Below are positions 1 to 6,923 of a stretch of 9,117 nt of DNA, piece after piece. The notes beneath the pieces are model-generated. The model worked only from the letters and a program-made list of their open reading frames with translations. It was not told the DNA's origin and did no database searches. The number at the start of each line of letters is the position of its first letter. Within the stretch, counting starts at the first letter, position 1. The DNA is taken from positions 1 to 9,117 of the forward strand of contig CALBZH010000891.1 of NCBI GenBank assembly GCA_937889795.1. The letters run 5' to 3'. The position numbers and the translations under genes are program-made. This DNA comes from an uncultured Syntrophobacteraceae bacterium. GTDB taxonomy: Bacteria > Desulfobacterota > Syntrophobacteria > Syntrophobacterales > Syntrophobacteraceae.

Positions 1-1118
1 GAGGCCGAAGCACGCAAGTCGGTGGCCATCACGGGGGCCCCGGAAAGCTCCGGGACGCCTCGGACAAGAGCGCTTCTGCCTTCCAGCTCGATCTGCGCCC
101 CCATACGCTTCAGCTCCAGGACGTGCATGAACCGGTTCTCGAAGATCTGCTCGGAGATCAGACTCACCCCGTTGCCCAGGGTCATCATCGCCATGAATTG
201 GGCCTGCATGTCCGTGGGGAATCCGGGGAAAGGCCAAGTCTTGACGTTCACGCTGTGGATGGCATCGCCGGCCTTGACATGAATGCGCCCGTTTTCGGAC
301 TGAATTCGCAGCCCGGCCGCACTCAGCTTCTGAATGACGGCATCCAGGTGAGCCGGCTCGCAGGAGGTCAACGTGAGCTCTCCGCCGGTGATGCCAGCAG
401 CCACCATGTACGTCCCGGCTTCGATCCGGTCGGGGATCACGCGGATTCTAGCCGGCTTGAGCTCCGTGACCCCTTCGATGGTGATGTCGGTGGTGCCGGC
501 ACCCTGGATTTTGGCTCCCATCCGTGTCAAGTAATCCGCCAGTGCGACGACCTCCGGCTCCCGAGCCGCGTTGCGCAGAACCGTGACGCCATCGGCCAGC
601 GTCGCGGCCATCATGAGGTTTTCCGTTCCGGTGACCGTGACCTGATCGAAGGTGATGTCCGCCCCGTGGAGCTTTCTCGCTCTTGCGAGGACGTAGCCAT
701 GCTCCAAGTCGATGTCCACCCCCATCTGCTCCAGACCCTTCAGGTGCAGGTTGATCGGACGGGCACCGATGGCGCAGCCACCGGGCAGCGAAATGCGGGC
801 CTCCCTGTACCGGGCGACCAAGGGCCCGAGCACGACCACCGAAGCGCGCATGGTTTTCACGAGCTCATATGGGGCTTCCAACGTTCGGATGCGGGAGGTG
901 TCGATCCGGAGCAGGGCGTCGTGCTCGCAGACGGCCCCCATGTGCGTGAGCAGGGTCTGCATGGTGCGGATATCGCGCAGACGGGGGACATTTTCGAAGA
1001 TATGACACCCTTCGGCGATGAGCGAAGCCGCCATGAGGGGGAGTGCAGCGTTCTTGGCGCCGCTGACAGCGATCTCCCCGCGGAGGGGAATGCCGCCTTC
1101 GATGACGAGTTTGTCCAT
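1..1118 (-). CDS. murA: UDP-N-acetylglucosamine 1-carboxyvinyltransferase (MurA), 3' end outside window
   Basis: MurA transfers enolpyruvate from phosphoenolpyruvate to UDP-N-acetylglucosamine in the cytoplasm, the first committed step of peptidoglycan synthesis. 372 codons are visible. The family is about 420 residues, so roughly the last 45-50, including the C-terminal active-site arginine (Arg397 in E. coli), lie beyond the left edge. The N-terminus reads MDKLVIEGG, with the substrate-binding pair Lys22-Asn23 in SGAKNA. The catalytic loop [11 protein letters not shown] places Cys115 exactly at the E. coli position, and FPTDMQAQF carries the catalytic Asp303 (E. coli Asp305). The visible end reads [12 protein letters not shown], also typical. 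A cysteine at 115 is the form normally sensitive to fosfomycin; resistant homologues carry Asp. The ATG lies 3 bases after the prmC stop. Its AGGTGA ribosome site contains that stop, so translation is probably coupled to prmC. Identification is very secure. Confidence 0.98.
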   Translation of the reverse strand, partial: MDKLVIEGGIPLRGEIAVSGAKNAALPLMAASLIAEGCHIFENVPRLRDIRTMQTLLTHMGAVCEHDALLRIDTSRIRTLEAPYELVKTMRASVVVLGPLVARYREARISLPGGCAIGARPINLHLKGLEQMGVDIDLEHGYVLARARKLHGADITFDQVTVTGTENLMMAATLADGVTVLRNAAREPEVVALADYLTRMGAKIQGAGTTDITIEGVTELKPARIRVIPDRIEAGTYMVAAGITGGELTLTSCEPAHLDAVIQKLSAAGLRIQSENGRIHVKAGDAIHSVNVKTWPFPGFPTDMQAQFMAMMTLGNGVSLISEQIFENRFMHVLELKRMGAQIELEGRSALVRGVPELSGAPVMATDLRASA

Positions 1119-1121
1119 GGG

Positions 1122-1127
1122 TCACCT
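1122..1127 (-). promoter_or_regulatory. murA ribosome binding site overlapping the prmC stop codon
   Basis: On the minus strand the sequence AGGTGACCCATG joins the two genes. AGGTGA matches the 3' half of the full Shine-Dalgarno sequence, and its last three bases are the TGA stop of prmC. Terminating ribosomes therefore sit on the murA initiation site, the classic layout for translational coupling. The site also fixes the murA start at 1118. Confidence 0.75.
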
Positions 1128-1994
1128 GTGGCCAGTGGTTATTTGCAGGATGCGCGTGAGATCCGCATAGTCCTTGTGAAAGGCGACGGCGGGACGACCA
1201 GGAAGGGCATACGCCTTTTCTGCCAAGGTCTCCTTCTGGGTCGCTCCGATCTCCAGGAGGAGGTTGCCTCCCGGCTCGAGAAACGGATGAAATTCAGCCA
1301 GGATCCGGCTCAGCACACCGATCCCCGCTGGACCTCCTCCTCTGAGCGCCAACAGGGGCTCGTGGTCGCGAACTTCGGGAGCCAGCATCGGGATCTCCGC
1401 GTCGCCGATGTAAGGCGGATTGCTCACGATACAGTCAAAGCGCGCCTCGGACGATCGGAGTGCCGAAAACAGATCCATCGCCACGAATTCGATTCGATGC
1501 TCCAGGCCGTTTCGAGCGGCGTTGCGCTTGGCCAGAGTGATCGCGTCAACGGACCTGTCGGTTGCGACGATGCTCAGGTCCTCCCGTTCCCTGGCAAAGG
1601 CGAGGGCAACGGCGCCCGACCCCGTGCACAAGTCGAGGACCTTCGATCCGGGTTTGGGCAAGAGCTTGAGGCCAAGCTCCACCAGCAGCTCGGTTTCGGG
1701 GCGGGGGATCAAGACGGCCGGAGAGACTTCGAGGTCGAGCGACCAAAACTCCTGCTTGCCGGTGATGTACTGGGTCGGCTCACGCCCGGCCCGGCGCTTC
1801 ACAGCGTCTCGGTAGGTTGCCAGCTCATTGGGCCCGAGCGGTTGATCGAAGCGGAGGTAGAGCTGAATGCGCTCGGTCTTGAGCACGTGGGCGAGGAGCA
1901 CCTCGGCGTCGGCACGGGGCTGGGCGAGTCCTTTGCGCTTGAAGTAGTCCGTCGTCCAGTGCAGCACTCGCAGAATCGTCCAGGTTTCTTCCAT
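1122..1994 (-). CDS. prmC: Release factor glutamine methyltransferase (PrmC/HemK)
   Basis: PrmC is a cytoplasmic S-adenosylmethionine-dependent enzyme. It methylates the glutamine side chain of the GGQ motif in release factors 1 and 2, which speeds peptide release. The 290-residue protein is close to the usual 275-290. An N-terminal helical domain (about 1-90) recognises the release factor. The linker carries the conserved IPRPETE (96-102). The methyltransferase fold follows, with SAM-binding motif VLDLCTGSG (119-127), an acidic residue in VATD (143-146) and the catalytic NPPY (192-195), the signature of N5-glutamine methyltransferases. prfA, encoding its substrate, lies directly upstream with a 92-base gap. 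murA follows after 3 bases. The ribosome site at the chosen ATG is weak: GAG and AGG lie close to the start, and an overlapping out-of-frame ATG lies 8 bases upstream. Translation may therefore be modest. Family assignment is very secure. Confidence 0.97.
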   Translation of the reverse strand: MEETWTILRVLHWTTDYFKRKGLAQPRADAEVLLAHVLKTERIQLYLRFDQPLGPNELATYRDAVKRRAGREPTQYITGKQEFWSLDLEVSPAVLIPRPETELLVELGLKLLPKPGSKVLDLCTGSGAVALAFAREREDLSIVATDRSVDAITLAKRNAARNGLEHRIEFVAMDLFSALRSSEARFDCIVSNPPYIGDAEIPMLAPEVRDHEPLLALRGGGPAGIGVLSRILAEFHPFLEPGGNLLLEIGATQKETLAEKAYALPGRPAVAFHKDYADLTRILQITTGHR

Positions 1995-2086
1995 CCTGTC
2001 ATCTCATGAGTGCTCGATCACTTGCGAATCGCGTGCTGCAGATCGAGGGAGAATCGGTCGGGTTGCCGGCGTGCCGACAGTGAAGC

Positions 2087-3154
2087 TCACTCACCGCTCT
2101 TGAGTGCCTCGGCCTGGAAGGCGGCGGCGATGGGATCGATGACCTCATCGAGCTGTCCTCCCAGCACCAGCTCCAGCTTGTAGAGCGTCAGATTGATGCG
2201 GTGGTCGGTCACACGATTCTGAGGAAAGTTGTAGGTGCGTATGCGCTCACTGCGGTCACCGGAGCCGACCTGGCTCTTCCGGTCCTGAGCGATCTTCGCT
2301 TCCTGCTCGCACTGAATCTGGTCGAGGAGACGCGCGCGGAGAACCTTCAGGGCCTTTGCCTTGTTCTTGTGCTGGGACTTTTCGTCCTGGCAGATCACGA
2401 CGAGCCCCGTGGGGATGTGGGTCACGCGAACCGCCGAGTCCGTCGTGTTGACGCTCTGCCCTCCTGGGCCGGATGAGCGGAAAACGTCGATGCGGAGGTC
2501 ATTGGGATCGATGAACACGTCGACTTCCTCCGCTTCGGGCAGAACCGCAACCGTCACGGCGGACGTGTGAATCCGTCCCTGGCTTTCTGTCGCCGGGACA
2601 CGCTGGACCCGGTGCACGCCCCGCTCGAATTTCAAACGACTGAAGGCCCCTTTCCCGTTGATGCCGGCGATGATTTCCTTCAGGCCCCCGATCCCCGTGG
2701 GGTGGGTGTCCAGGATTTCAACCTTCCAACGACGCAGCTCGGCGTATCGGGAATACATGCGAAACAGATCCGCGGCGAAAAGGGCCGCCTCTTCGCCACC
2801 CGTTCCCGCTCGGATTTCCAGGATGACGTTCTTCTCATCGTTGGGGTCCTTGGGGGCCAGCATGACCTTGAGGTCGGTTTCGCTGCCTTCGAGGTCCTTG
2901 CGAAGCTGAGCAAGCTCCTGCCGGATGAGGTCGCGCATTTCAGCGTCCGCTTCCTGCTCGAAAAGCTCCTGGTTCTCCTCGATGTCGTCTCTGATTTTCT
3001 TGTAGTGCCGGTATTCTTCCACGATCGGCGCGATTTCCGAATGCTCCTTGGCCGTCTGCTGATACAGCTTCTGGTCCGCCAAGGTTTCGGGCTTGCTGAG
3101 GATCTCCTCGAGCTGCACGAACCGCTGCTCGACACTTTCCAAGCGATCAAACAT
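2087..3154 (-). CDS. prfA: Peptide chain release factor 1 (RF1)
   Basis: RF1 recognises UAA and UAG stop codons in the ribosomal A site and triggers hydrolysis of peptidyl-tRNA. The 355-residue length fits the family (E. coli RF1 is 360). A coiled-coil-rich N-terminal domain (about 1-105) precedes the codon-recognition domain. That domain contains the RF1-type tripeptide PAT (187-189) in [17 protein letters not shown]2 would have SPF, which decides RF1 over RF2. The catalytic loop [15 protein letters not shown] holds GGQ at 231-233, and Gln233 is the residue methylated by PrmC, encoded next. The ATG at 3154 is the only possible start: the reading frame upstream meets a TGA within about ten codons and has no other start codon. 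The ribosome site is poor (no clear GGAG at normal spacing), notable beside the strong site of rpmE. A 154-base gap with a small hairpin separates it from rpmE. Confidence 0.99.
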   Translation of the reverse strand: MFDRLESVEQRFVQLEEILSKPETLADQKLYQQTAKEHSEIAPIVEEYRHYKKIRDDIEENQELFEQEADAEMRDLIRQELAQLRKDLEGSETDLKVMLAPKDPNDEKNVILEIRAGTGGEEAALFAADLFRMYSRYAELRRWKVEILDTHPTGIGGLKEIIAGINGKGAFSRLKFERGVHRVQRVPATESQGRIHTSAVTVAVLPEAEEVDVFIDPNDLRIDVFRSSGPGGQSVNTTDSAVRVTHIPTGLVVICQDEKSQHKNKAKALKVLRARLLDQIQCEQEAKIAQDRKSQVGSGDRSERIRTYNFPQNRVTDHRINLTLYKLELVLGGQLDEVIDPIAAAFQAEALKSGE

Positions 3155-3208
3155 ACCGTATCGACCCGATTTTCCTGATCAATTCCCTGTAGGTCCCAAA
3201 ACGAGCAA

Positions 3209-3228
3209 GTCGGCCATGGAAGGCCGAC
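3209..3228 (-). terminator. 7-bp perfect hairpin between rpmE and prfA, possible weak terminator or attenuator
   Basis: GTCGGCC (3209-3215) and GGCCGAC (3222-3228) are perfectly complementary around a 6-base loop. In the transcribed (minus) direction the stem is followed by TTGCTCGTTTTGG, a broken U-rich stretch rather than a clean run. It could reduce read-through from the highly expressed rpmE into prfA, or simply be an RNA processing or stability element. The stem is certain in the sequence; the function is inferred. Confidence 0.35.
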
Positions 3229-3308
3229 CTGTCTATGCGAATGCTCCCTGGATTCCTTTCACGTCGGCATCCCTGTCGGGGCCAGACTCTCTCCAGAGAT
3301 GGCTGATG

Positions 3309-3524
3309 CTACTCCGCAGGCTTCTGGAACTTCTCGTATTTCTTCCTGAAGCGCTCAATGCGGCCGGCGGAGTCAACCAGCTTCTGTTTGCCCGTATAGA
3401 AGGGATGACACTGGGAGCAAATTTCCACGCGGATCTCTTTCTTGGTCGACCCGGTGGGAATCTCGGCGCCGCAGGCGCATTGAATCACCGTTGCATGGTA
3501 GTCGGGGTGCGTCTCTTTCTTCAT
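3309..3524 (-). CDS. rpmE: 50S ribosomal protein L31, zinc-binding (C+) form
   Basis: L31 binds the large ribosomal subunit near the central protuberance and helps bridge the two subunits. The 71-residue protein starts [10 protein letters not shown], typical of the family. Four cysteines (16, 18, 36 and 39, in CAC and CSQC) match the zinc-ribbon ligands of the C+ type rather than the zinc-free paralogue. The conserved [10 protein letters not shown] (39-48) follows. The frame stays open 17 codons further upstream, but the ATG at 3524 is preceded at ideal spacing by a strong GGAGGA ribosome site and matches the family N-terminus. It lies 87 bases after rho and 154 bases before prfA, with its own near-consensus promoter in the rho-rpmE gap. 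The rho-rpmE-prfA-prmC order is familiar in related bacteria. Confidence 0.98.
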   Translation of the reverse strand: MKKETHPDYHATVIQCACGAEIPTGSTKKEIRVEICSQCHPFYTGKQKLVDSAGRIERFRKKYEKFQKPAE

Positions 3525-3557
3525 GGATTCCTCCGGAAAGTGAAATGGCTCAGTCTT

Positions 3558-3569
3558 ACTTTGCAAAGT
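3558..3569. promoter_or_regulatory. 12-bp perfect palindrome at the predicted rpmE transcription start
   Basis: ACTTTGCAAAGT reads the same on both strands. It lies just downstream of the predicted -10 box, over the expected first transcribed bases of the rpmE unit. A second TTTGCAA copy (3569-3575) overlaps its edge, giving a short direct repeat spaced 9 bases apart that reaches the -10 box. The position would suit a repressor operator, or a 5' leader hairpin with almost no loop. No known operator is recognised. Confidence 0.35.
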
Positions 3570-3574
3570 TTGCA

Positions 3575-3603
3575 ATTATAGATGCACGCGAGCAACCTTT
3601 CAA
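3575..3603 (-). promoter_or_regulatory. Near-consensus sigma-70 promoter for rpmE-prfA-prmC-murA
   Basis: On the minus strand TTGAAA (-35, 3598-3603, 5 of 6 consensus) is followed by a 17-base spacer and TATAAT (-10, 3575-3580, 6 of 6). Predicted transcription start is near 3568, giving a leader of about 44 bases to the rpmE ATG. This lets the translation genes be transcribed independently of rho. Spacing and match are close to ideal, so this is a confident prediction. Confidence 0.8.
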
Positions 3604-3611
3604 CACTTTTC

Positions 3612-4940
3612 CTAGCGGTTCATGGAAGCCAGGAATTCGATGTTGTGCTTGGTGCCCTGCATTTTGTCCAGGAGGAATTCCATGGCATCCACGGGATTGA
3701 GGGGCGAGAAGAGCTTTCGCAGGATCCAGATCCGGTTGAGATCGTCTGGCGGCAGGAGGAGCTCCTCTTTCCGGGTACCCGACTTGTTGATGTCGATGGC
3801 AGGGAACACGCGGCGGTCCGCCAGCTTGCGATCCAGCACGATTTCCATGTTGCCGGTCCCCTTGAACTCCTCGAAAATCACTTCGTCCATGCGGCTGCCG
3901 GTGTCAATGAGGGCCGTCGCAATGATGGTGAGACTCCCGCCCTGCTCCACATTCCTGGCTGCGCCGAAGAAGCGCTTGGGGCGGTGGAGGGCGTTGGAGT
4001 CGAGACCGCCGGAGAGGATCTTGCCGCTCGGGGGGACCACCGTATTGTAGGCCCGGGCAAGGCGCGTGATGCTGTCGAGCAGGATCACCACGTCCCGTTT
4101 GTGCTCGACGAGTCGTTTAGCCTTTTCGCTCACCATTTCCGCGACCTGCACGTGGCGTTGCGGCGGCTCGTCGAAGGTTGAGCTCACCACCTCGGCGCGC
4201 ACGTTCCGCTGCATATCCGTCACTTCTTCGGGGCGCTCATCGATCAGCAGCACGATGAGATACGCGTCACGGTGGTTGATGGTGATGGCGTTTGCGATGT
4301 TTTGGAGCAGCATGGTCTTGCCGGTGCGGGGCGGAGCGACGATGAGGCCGCGCTGTCCGAACCCGATGGGTGTCAGCAAGTCCATCACCCGGGTCGAGTA
4401 ATTCTCCGGGTTGACTTCAAGCTTGATGCGCCTGTCCGGGTAGAGAGGGGTCAGGTTGTCGAAGAGGATCTTGTCGCGGGCGACGTCCGGGTCCTCGTAG
4501 TTGACGGCTTCCACCTTCAGGAGCGCAAAGTACCGCTCGTTGTCCTTCGGCGGCCGTATCTGCCCCGAGATGCTGTCGCCGGTCCTCAGGTTGAACCGCC
4601 TGATCTGGGAAGGCGAGACATAAATGTCATCGGGACCGGGCAAGTAATTGTAGTTCTGACTTCTCAAGAAGCCGAAGCCGTCCGGTAGAATCTCGAGCAC
4701 GCCTTCGCCATAGATGAGGCCGCTCATCTCGGCCTGCGCCTGGAGGATGGCGAAAATCAGCTCCTGCTTGCGCATGGAGCTCGCCCCTTCGATGTTCAGG
4801 GCCTTTGCCATGCCCAGGAGCTCCCGGATGTTCTTGCTCTTGAGCTCGACGAGATTCGTTTCCTGATGGGGGGTGTCGCGGTTGCTCGCCTCCCTGGAGC
4901 CCCTCTGAGGGGATTCCGGCGCCTGGTCCTTGTCGCTCAT
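3612..4940 (-). CDS. rho: Transcription termination factor Rho
   Basis: Rho is a homohexameric RNA-dependent ATPase that loads on C-rich, unstructured RNA and dislodges RNA polymerase. Domains in order: a short hydrophilic extension (about 1-28); the N-terminal helical domain (about 29-70, with [12 protein letters not shown]); a cold-shock-type RNA-binding domain with GFGFLR (88-93); and a RecA-type ATPase. The ATPase carries Walker [11 protein letters not shown] (202-211), Walker [11 protein letters not shown] (284-293) and the Q-loop [14 protein letters not shown] (305-318). The C-terminal half is nearly textbook, for example [19 protein letters not shown]. Walker A reads PRTGKT where E. 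coli has PKAGKT. I chose the ATG at 4940 (442 residues) because AAGGAG lies 9 bases upstream. An in-frame ATG at 4958 would add six residues, with AGGA almost touching it. The usual length is about 420, so the extension is modest. The leader carries a rut-like tract suggesting autoregulation. Confidence 0.98.
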   Translation of the reverse strand: MSDKDQAPESPQRGSREASNRDTPHQETNLVELKSKNIRELLGMAKALNIEGASSMRKQELIFAILQAQAEMSGLIYGEGVLEILPDGFGFLRSQNYNYLPGPDDIYVSPSQIRRFNLRTGDSISGQIRPPKDNERYFALLKVEAVNYEDPDVARDKILFDNLTPLYPDRRIKLEVNPENYSTRVMDLLTPIGFGQRGLIVAPPRTGKTMLLQNIANAITINHRDAYLIVLLIDERPEEVTDMQRNVRAEVVSSTFDEPPQRHVQVAEMVSEKAKRLVEHKRDVVILLDSITRLARAYNTVVPPSGKILSGGLDSNALHRPKRFFGAARNVEQGGSLTIIATALIDTGSRMDEVIFEEFKGTGNMEIVLDRKLADRRVFPAIDINKSGTRKEELLLPPDDLNRIWILRKLFSPLNPVDAMEFLLDKMQGTKHNIEFLASMNR

Positions 4941-5215
4941 GCGTTTTGTCTCCTTCATATCCTGCCCTGTGCTTTGGGTGGCAAACTCCTGCGAACGATC
5001 ATGCGTTCAGATTAGCCGACATCTGACTGACGGGTATTGTGGTCTACTCTAAAAGGAAAGAGCAGATGCTTTGGGAGACTCAGTGGGAGGAGGGGGAGTG
5101 GGTCGACAGAGTAGAAAACCATGCCGCAAAGCAGACCACCTTGGAACTTCCGGGTTCTCCTTCTGGCTGCCGCTGTCCCTGATCCAAATGCAAAAAAGGA
5201 CTTCCTCGCTCCGGC
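4941..5215 (-). promoter_or_regulatory. rho: rho leader with a C-rich, G-poor rut-like tract
   Basis: This gap between the bamD stop and rho has no supported gene. On the transcribed strand, 5117 down to 5051 contains 29 C and only 6 G in 67 bases, counted directly, and is rich in pyrimidine runs. Such C-over-G bias is the hallmark of Rho-utilisation (rut) sites. The tract sits about 110 bases upstream of rho. Because E. coli rho is known to be autoregulated by Rho-dependent attenuation in its leader, the same is a natural inference here. Alternatively it could be the Rho-dependent end of the bamD transcript. An inverted repeat flanks the tract: TCTACTCT at 5043-5050 and AGAGTAGA at 5108-5115. 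I found no convincing -35/-10 pair, so whether rho has its own promoter here is open. Confidence 0.5.
5043..5115. repeat. 8-bp inverted repeat flanking the rut-like tract
   Basis: TCTACTCT (5043-5050) is the exact reverse complement of AGAGTAGA (5108-5115), with 57 bases between. In RNA the pairing can continue with GG to CC, and then one more U-A pair, if a three-base U bulge is allowed. The loop would hold nearly the whole C-rich tract, so folding could present or hide it. An 8-bp match at this distance could also be chance. Confidence 0.35.
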
Positions 5216-5986
5216 TCAAAACCCTACGCGCTTGAAAATGCTGGGCTTGCGCGGGCCTTTCGCCACTTGCTTTTCCGATACCTCTAACATCTTGCGGACT
5301 TGCTCCTCGTATCCGAGCTCCTTGACCGCTTCCGGATAGGAGGTGCTGATCCGCTCCAGCCGGTCTTTGGCCGACTGGAAATTCTTGCGCTTGTAGTAAA
5401 ATTCCCCCACGTAAAACTCATGTGCCACCAGGCGCTTTTCGCACTCAAACAGCTGCTTTTTTGCCCTGAGCGTGTATTGGGAGTCGGGATAAGCCTGGAT
5501 CAGGCGCTGGAATGCCTCGATGGCCGCCTGAGTTTCGGCTGGGTCCCGATCGATTGTGCTGAATGCCAGGAAATGGCTCATCCCGATTTGGTACATGACA
5601 TAAGGGACGACCTCGTTTCTGGGGTGCAGCCGGACGAACTCATCATAAGCAATGGCCGCTTCACCGTAGTCGCCCTTGTAATAATGGGCATCGCCGACCT
5701 TGAGATCCGCAAGGATCGCATATTTGCTGTAAGGGTACTGCTCCTTGAGCTTCTGGAAGGCCTTGAGAGCATCCTTGTATTTTTTCTCGCGCATCTTCTG
5801 CGTGCCTTCGATCGCCAGCTGCTCCGCGTTCTTGTCGATAGGCGAGGAACGTTTGCCGAAAAGGCCGCCGAAATAATAGTCGAAGAGATTGGTCCCGCAT
5901 CCCGCTGTGAGCATCAGTGTGCTCGCCAGGAAAGCGCCGACGAAAAAACGGGAGATTCTGCCGAAATGGATCTTGGAAACGTGCAT
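5216..5986 (-). CDS. bamD: Outer membrane protein assembly factor BamD (lipoprotein)
   Basis: BamD (YfiO/ComL) is the essential lipoprotein of the BAM complex that inserts beta-barrel proteins into the outer membrane. The 256-residue length suits the family (E. coli 245). The N-terminus has basic residues, a hydrophobic stretch and a lipobox ending LTAGC, with acylation at Cys30. Residues +2 and +3 are Gly-Thr rather than Asp, consistent with outer-membrane sorting. TPR-like helical repeats follow: about 53-86 (EQLAIEGTQKMREKKYKDAL), 90-123 (ADLKVGDAHYYKGDYGEA), 126-167 and 184-219 (LVAHEFYVGEFYYKR), with the BamD-typical DRDPAET (146-152). The frame is open upstream to 6199, but that would bury the signal peptide 70 residues inside. 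The ATG at 5986 has an AGGA ribosome site 8 bases upstream. It lies downstream of trxA and the trxB remnant. Confidence 0.94.
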   Translation of the reverse strand: MHVSKIHFGRISRFFVGAFLASTLMLTAGCGTNLFDYYFGGLFGKRSSPIDKNAEQLAIEGTQKMREKKYKDALKAFQKLKEQYPYSKYAILADLKVGDAHYYKGDYGEAAIAYDEFVRLHPRNEVVPYVMYQIGMSHFLAFSTIDRDPAETQAAIEAFQRLIQAYPDSQYTLRAKKQLFECEKRLVAHEFYVGEFYYKRKNFQSAKDRLERISTSYPEAVKELGYEEQVRKMLEVSEKQVAKGPRKPSIFKRVGF

Positions 5987-6367
5987 GTGGAAATCCTGAA
6001 TGGTGTCCTCTAATGGAGCACTCCGCGATGCAGCCTGAATAGATGCCTTGACATCGGCCCCATCACACGTTGCCAAGGCGGTCTGACGGGGCTCCGTGAG
6101 TCCTAATTCGCCAACGGCTTGGCCGTCGGCCATGAGGCCGTCCGTCGCCCATCCAATCAACGCTTCCCGCAGTTCCTGACTGCGCCTCCAGCCGGACACG
6201 TGCGGCGAACGGACCCGCTGTTGAGCCAGCAGACCCGCCGCCGATCATAACCACTTCAATGGTGCCGTTCATATCCATGCTTTAAGAGGGGCTCTCGGAT
6301 GGGAAAGATGCTGAGGTCTGATCGGTACCGGACCATGCCGATCGAGCGGTCTCTTGGGTTGATTGAA
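5987..6367. other. bamD-trxA intergenic region holding the trxB remnant
   Basis: This 381-base gap contains the trxB-like remnant, the bamD ribosome site and, near the trxA end, a 6-bp inverted repeat (GATCGG 6320-6325, CCGATC 6338-6343). That repeat has no following U-run on the transcribed strand, so it is not a standard terminator. I see no other gene or convincing promoter for bamD. bamD is therefore probably transcribed from the trxA promoter or from a weak one I cannot recognise. Confidence 0.6.
6010..6278 (-). pseudogene. Remnant of thioredoxin reductase (trxB), internally deleted and frame-broken
   Basis: A 71-codon frame starts at 6278. It reads IEVVMIGGGSAGSTAG and then FAARVRLEA, which closely resembles the FAD-binding N-terminus of TrxB (consensus VVIIGGGPAGLTAGLYAAR.RL). 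After about residue 33 the resemblance stops. In a different minus-strand frame, about 6142 to 6023, the peptide contains DGLMADGQ and then EPRQTALATCDGADVKASI. This faintly recalls the TrxB C-terminus (a G-x-I-x-T-D strand, then RQ...A.GDGA.AA). Intact TrxB needs about 920 bases, so some 650 are missing, including the CxxC redox centre, of which I see no trace. trxA next door is the usual partner gene. The N-terminal resemblance is good and the C-terminal part speculative. The piece has no clear ribosome site. It could instead be a short unrelated frame with a chance Gly-rich motif. Confidence 0.5.
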
Positions 6368-6700
6368 TTAGCCGACAGCCTTGTCGATTGCTGCCGCGAT
6401 TTGTGACTTGGCAACCGCGCCGGTGATCTGCTCACTCACGTTGCCGCCCTTGAATATGATGAGCGTCGGGATGGCGCGGATTCCGTAACGGGAAGGTGTC
6501 TTGGGATTGTCGTCCACATTGCACTTGGCGACTTTGAGCTTTCCCTCGTATTCGTTGGACAGCTCGTCAATCACAGGAGCAATAGCCCGACATGGACCGC
6601 ACCACGGCGCCCAGAAGTCGACGAGCACTGGCACATCGGACTGGAGGACATCCTGCTCGAACGTGCTGTCAGCGATCTCAAAAATATTCTTCCCTGCCAT
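6368..6700 (-). CDS. trxA: Thioredoxin (TrxA)
   Basis: Thioredoxin is the small cytoplasmic dithiol protein that reduces protein disulfides, for example in ribonucleotide reductase and peroxiredoxins, and is normally recharged by thioredoxin reductase. The 110 residues cover one complete thioredoxin fold. The active site is [10 protein letters not shown] (29-38) with Cys34 and Cys37. Asp28 in VDFW is the buried acid, and the cis-proline is Pro78 in IRAIPTL. The usual FKGG (83-86) is also present. An extra cysteine occurs at 60 (VAKCNVDDN), seen in many bacterial thioredoxins. The frame is open upstream to 6856, but the ATG at 6700 has an AGGAG ribosome site 8 bases away and gives the normal family length. 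A strong promoter lies about 80 bases upstream. The gene that would encode its reductase, directly downstream, appears broken, so the reductase must be encoded elsewhere. Confidence 0.98.
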   Translation of the reverse strand: MAGKNIFEIADSTFEQDVLQSDVPVLVDFWAPWCGPCRAIAPVIDELSNEYEGKLKVAKCNVDDNPKTPSRYGIRAIPTLIIFKGGNVSEQITGAVAKSQIAAAIDKAVG

Positions 6701-6786
6701 TCCCGTTACTCCTCTTCTTCGTGATCCGATTGAGCGCCACATCCTTCGAACCGGCATGGCAGCTTCATCCGCATGATTGAAGTGGC

Positions 6787-6816
6787 AGTATAAAGCAACC
6801 CTTCCGGGCTTGTCAA
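6787..6816 (-). promoter_or_regulatory. Strong sigma-70 promoter for trxA
   Basis: On the minus strand TTGACA (-35, 6811-6816, 6 of 6) is followed by an 18-base spacer and TATACT (-10, 6787-6792, 5 of 6). Predicted transcription start is near 6780, giving a leader of about 80 bases to the trxA ATG. This probably drives trxA and, by read-through, bamD. Confidence 0.8.
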
Positions 6817-6923
6817 TGGCGGGATAGAAGTTGGTAGATCTTTGCAAGCCAGGCATGAGCCGGCTTCGCGCGATATTTACAGGGATGATGACAAGAAATC
6901 CACCGACTTCCGTGGAGTCGTCG

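Noticed and set aside
123..2009. Plus-strand open frame of 628 codons antisense to murA and prmC
   Set aside because: It mirrors two certain genes on the other strand. In GC-rich DNA long antisense frames arise from codon bias. The protein has no recognisable domain, and the frame crosses the prmC-murA junction.
2567..3178. Plus-strand frame of 203 codons antisense to prfA
   Set aside because: Shadow of the prfA codons with no ribosome site or domain.
5192..5210. Intrinsic terminator after bamD, from the T-run on the minus strand
   Set aside because: Six Ts are present, but the preceding bases form at most a 3-4 bp stem, too weak to call.
5300..6013. Plus-strand frame of 237 codons antisense to bamD
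   Set aside because: Fully opposite a gene with a clear lipobox and TPR pattern, and its composition is not protein-like.
5987..6199. N-terminal extension of BamD to the GTG at 6199
   Set aside because: It would place the signal peptide and lipobox about 70 residues inside the protein. The ATG at 5986 has a good ribosome site.
6320..6343. Terminator after trxA
   Set aside because: The 6-bp inverted repeat has a 12-base loop and no U-run on the transcribed strand; kept only as a note in the intergenic entry.
6701..6856. Longer thioredoxin starting at 6856
   Set aside because: It would begin upstream of the strong promoter, and the extra residues are not part of the fold. The ATG at 6700 has AGGAG.
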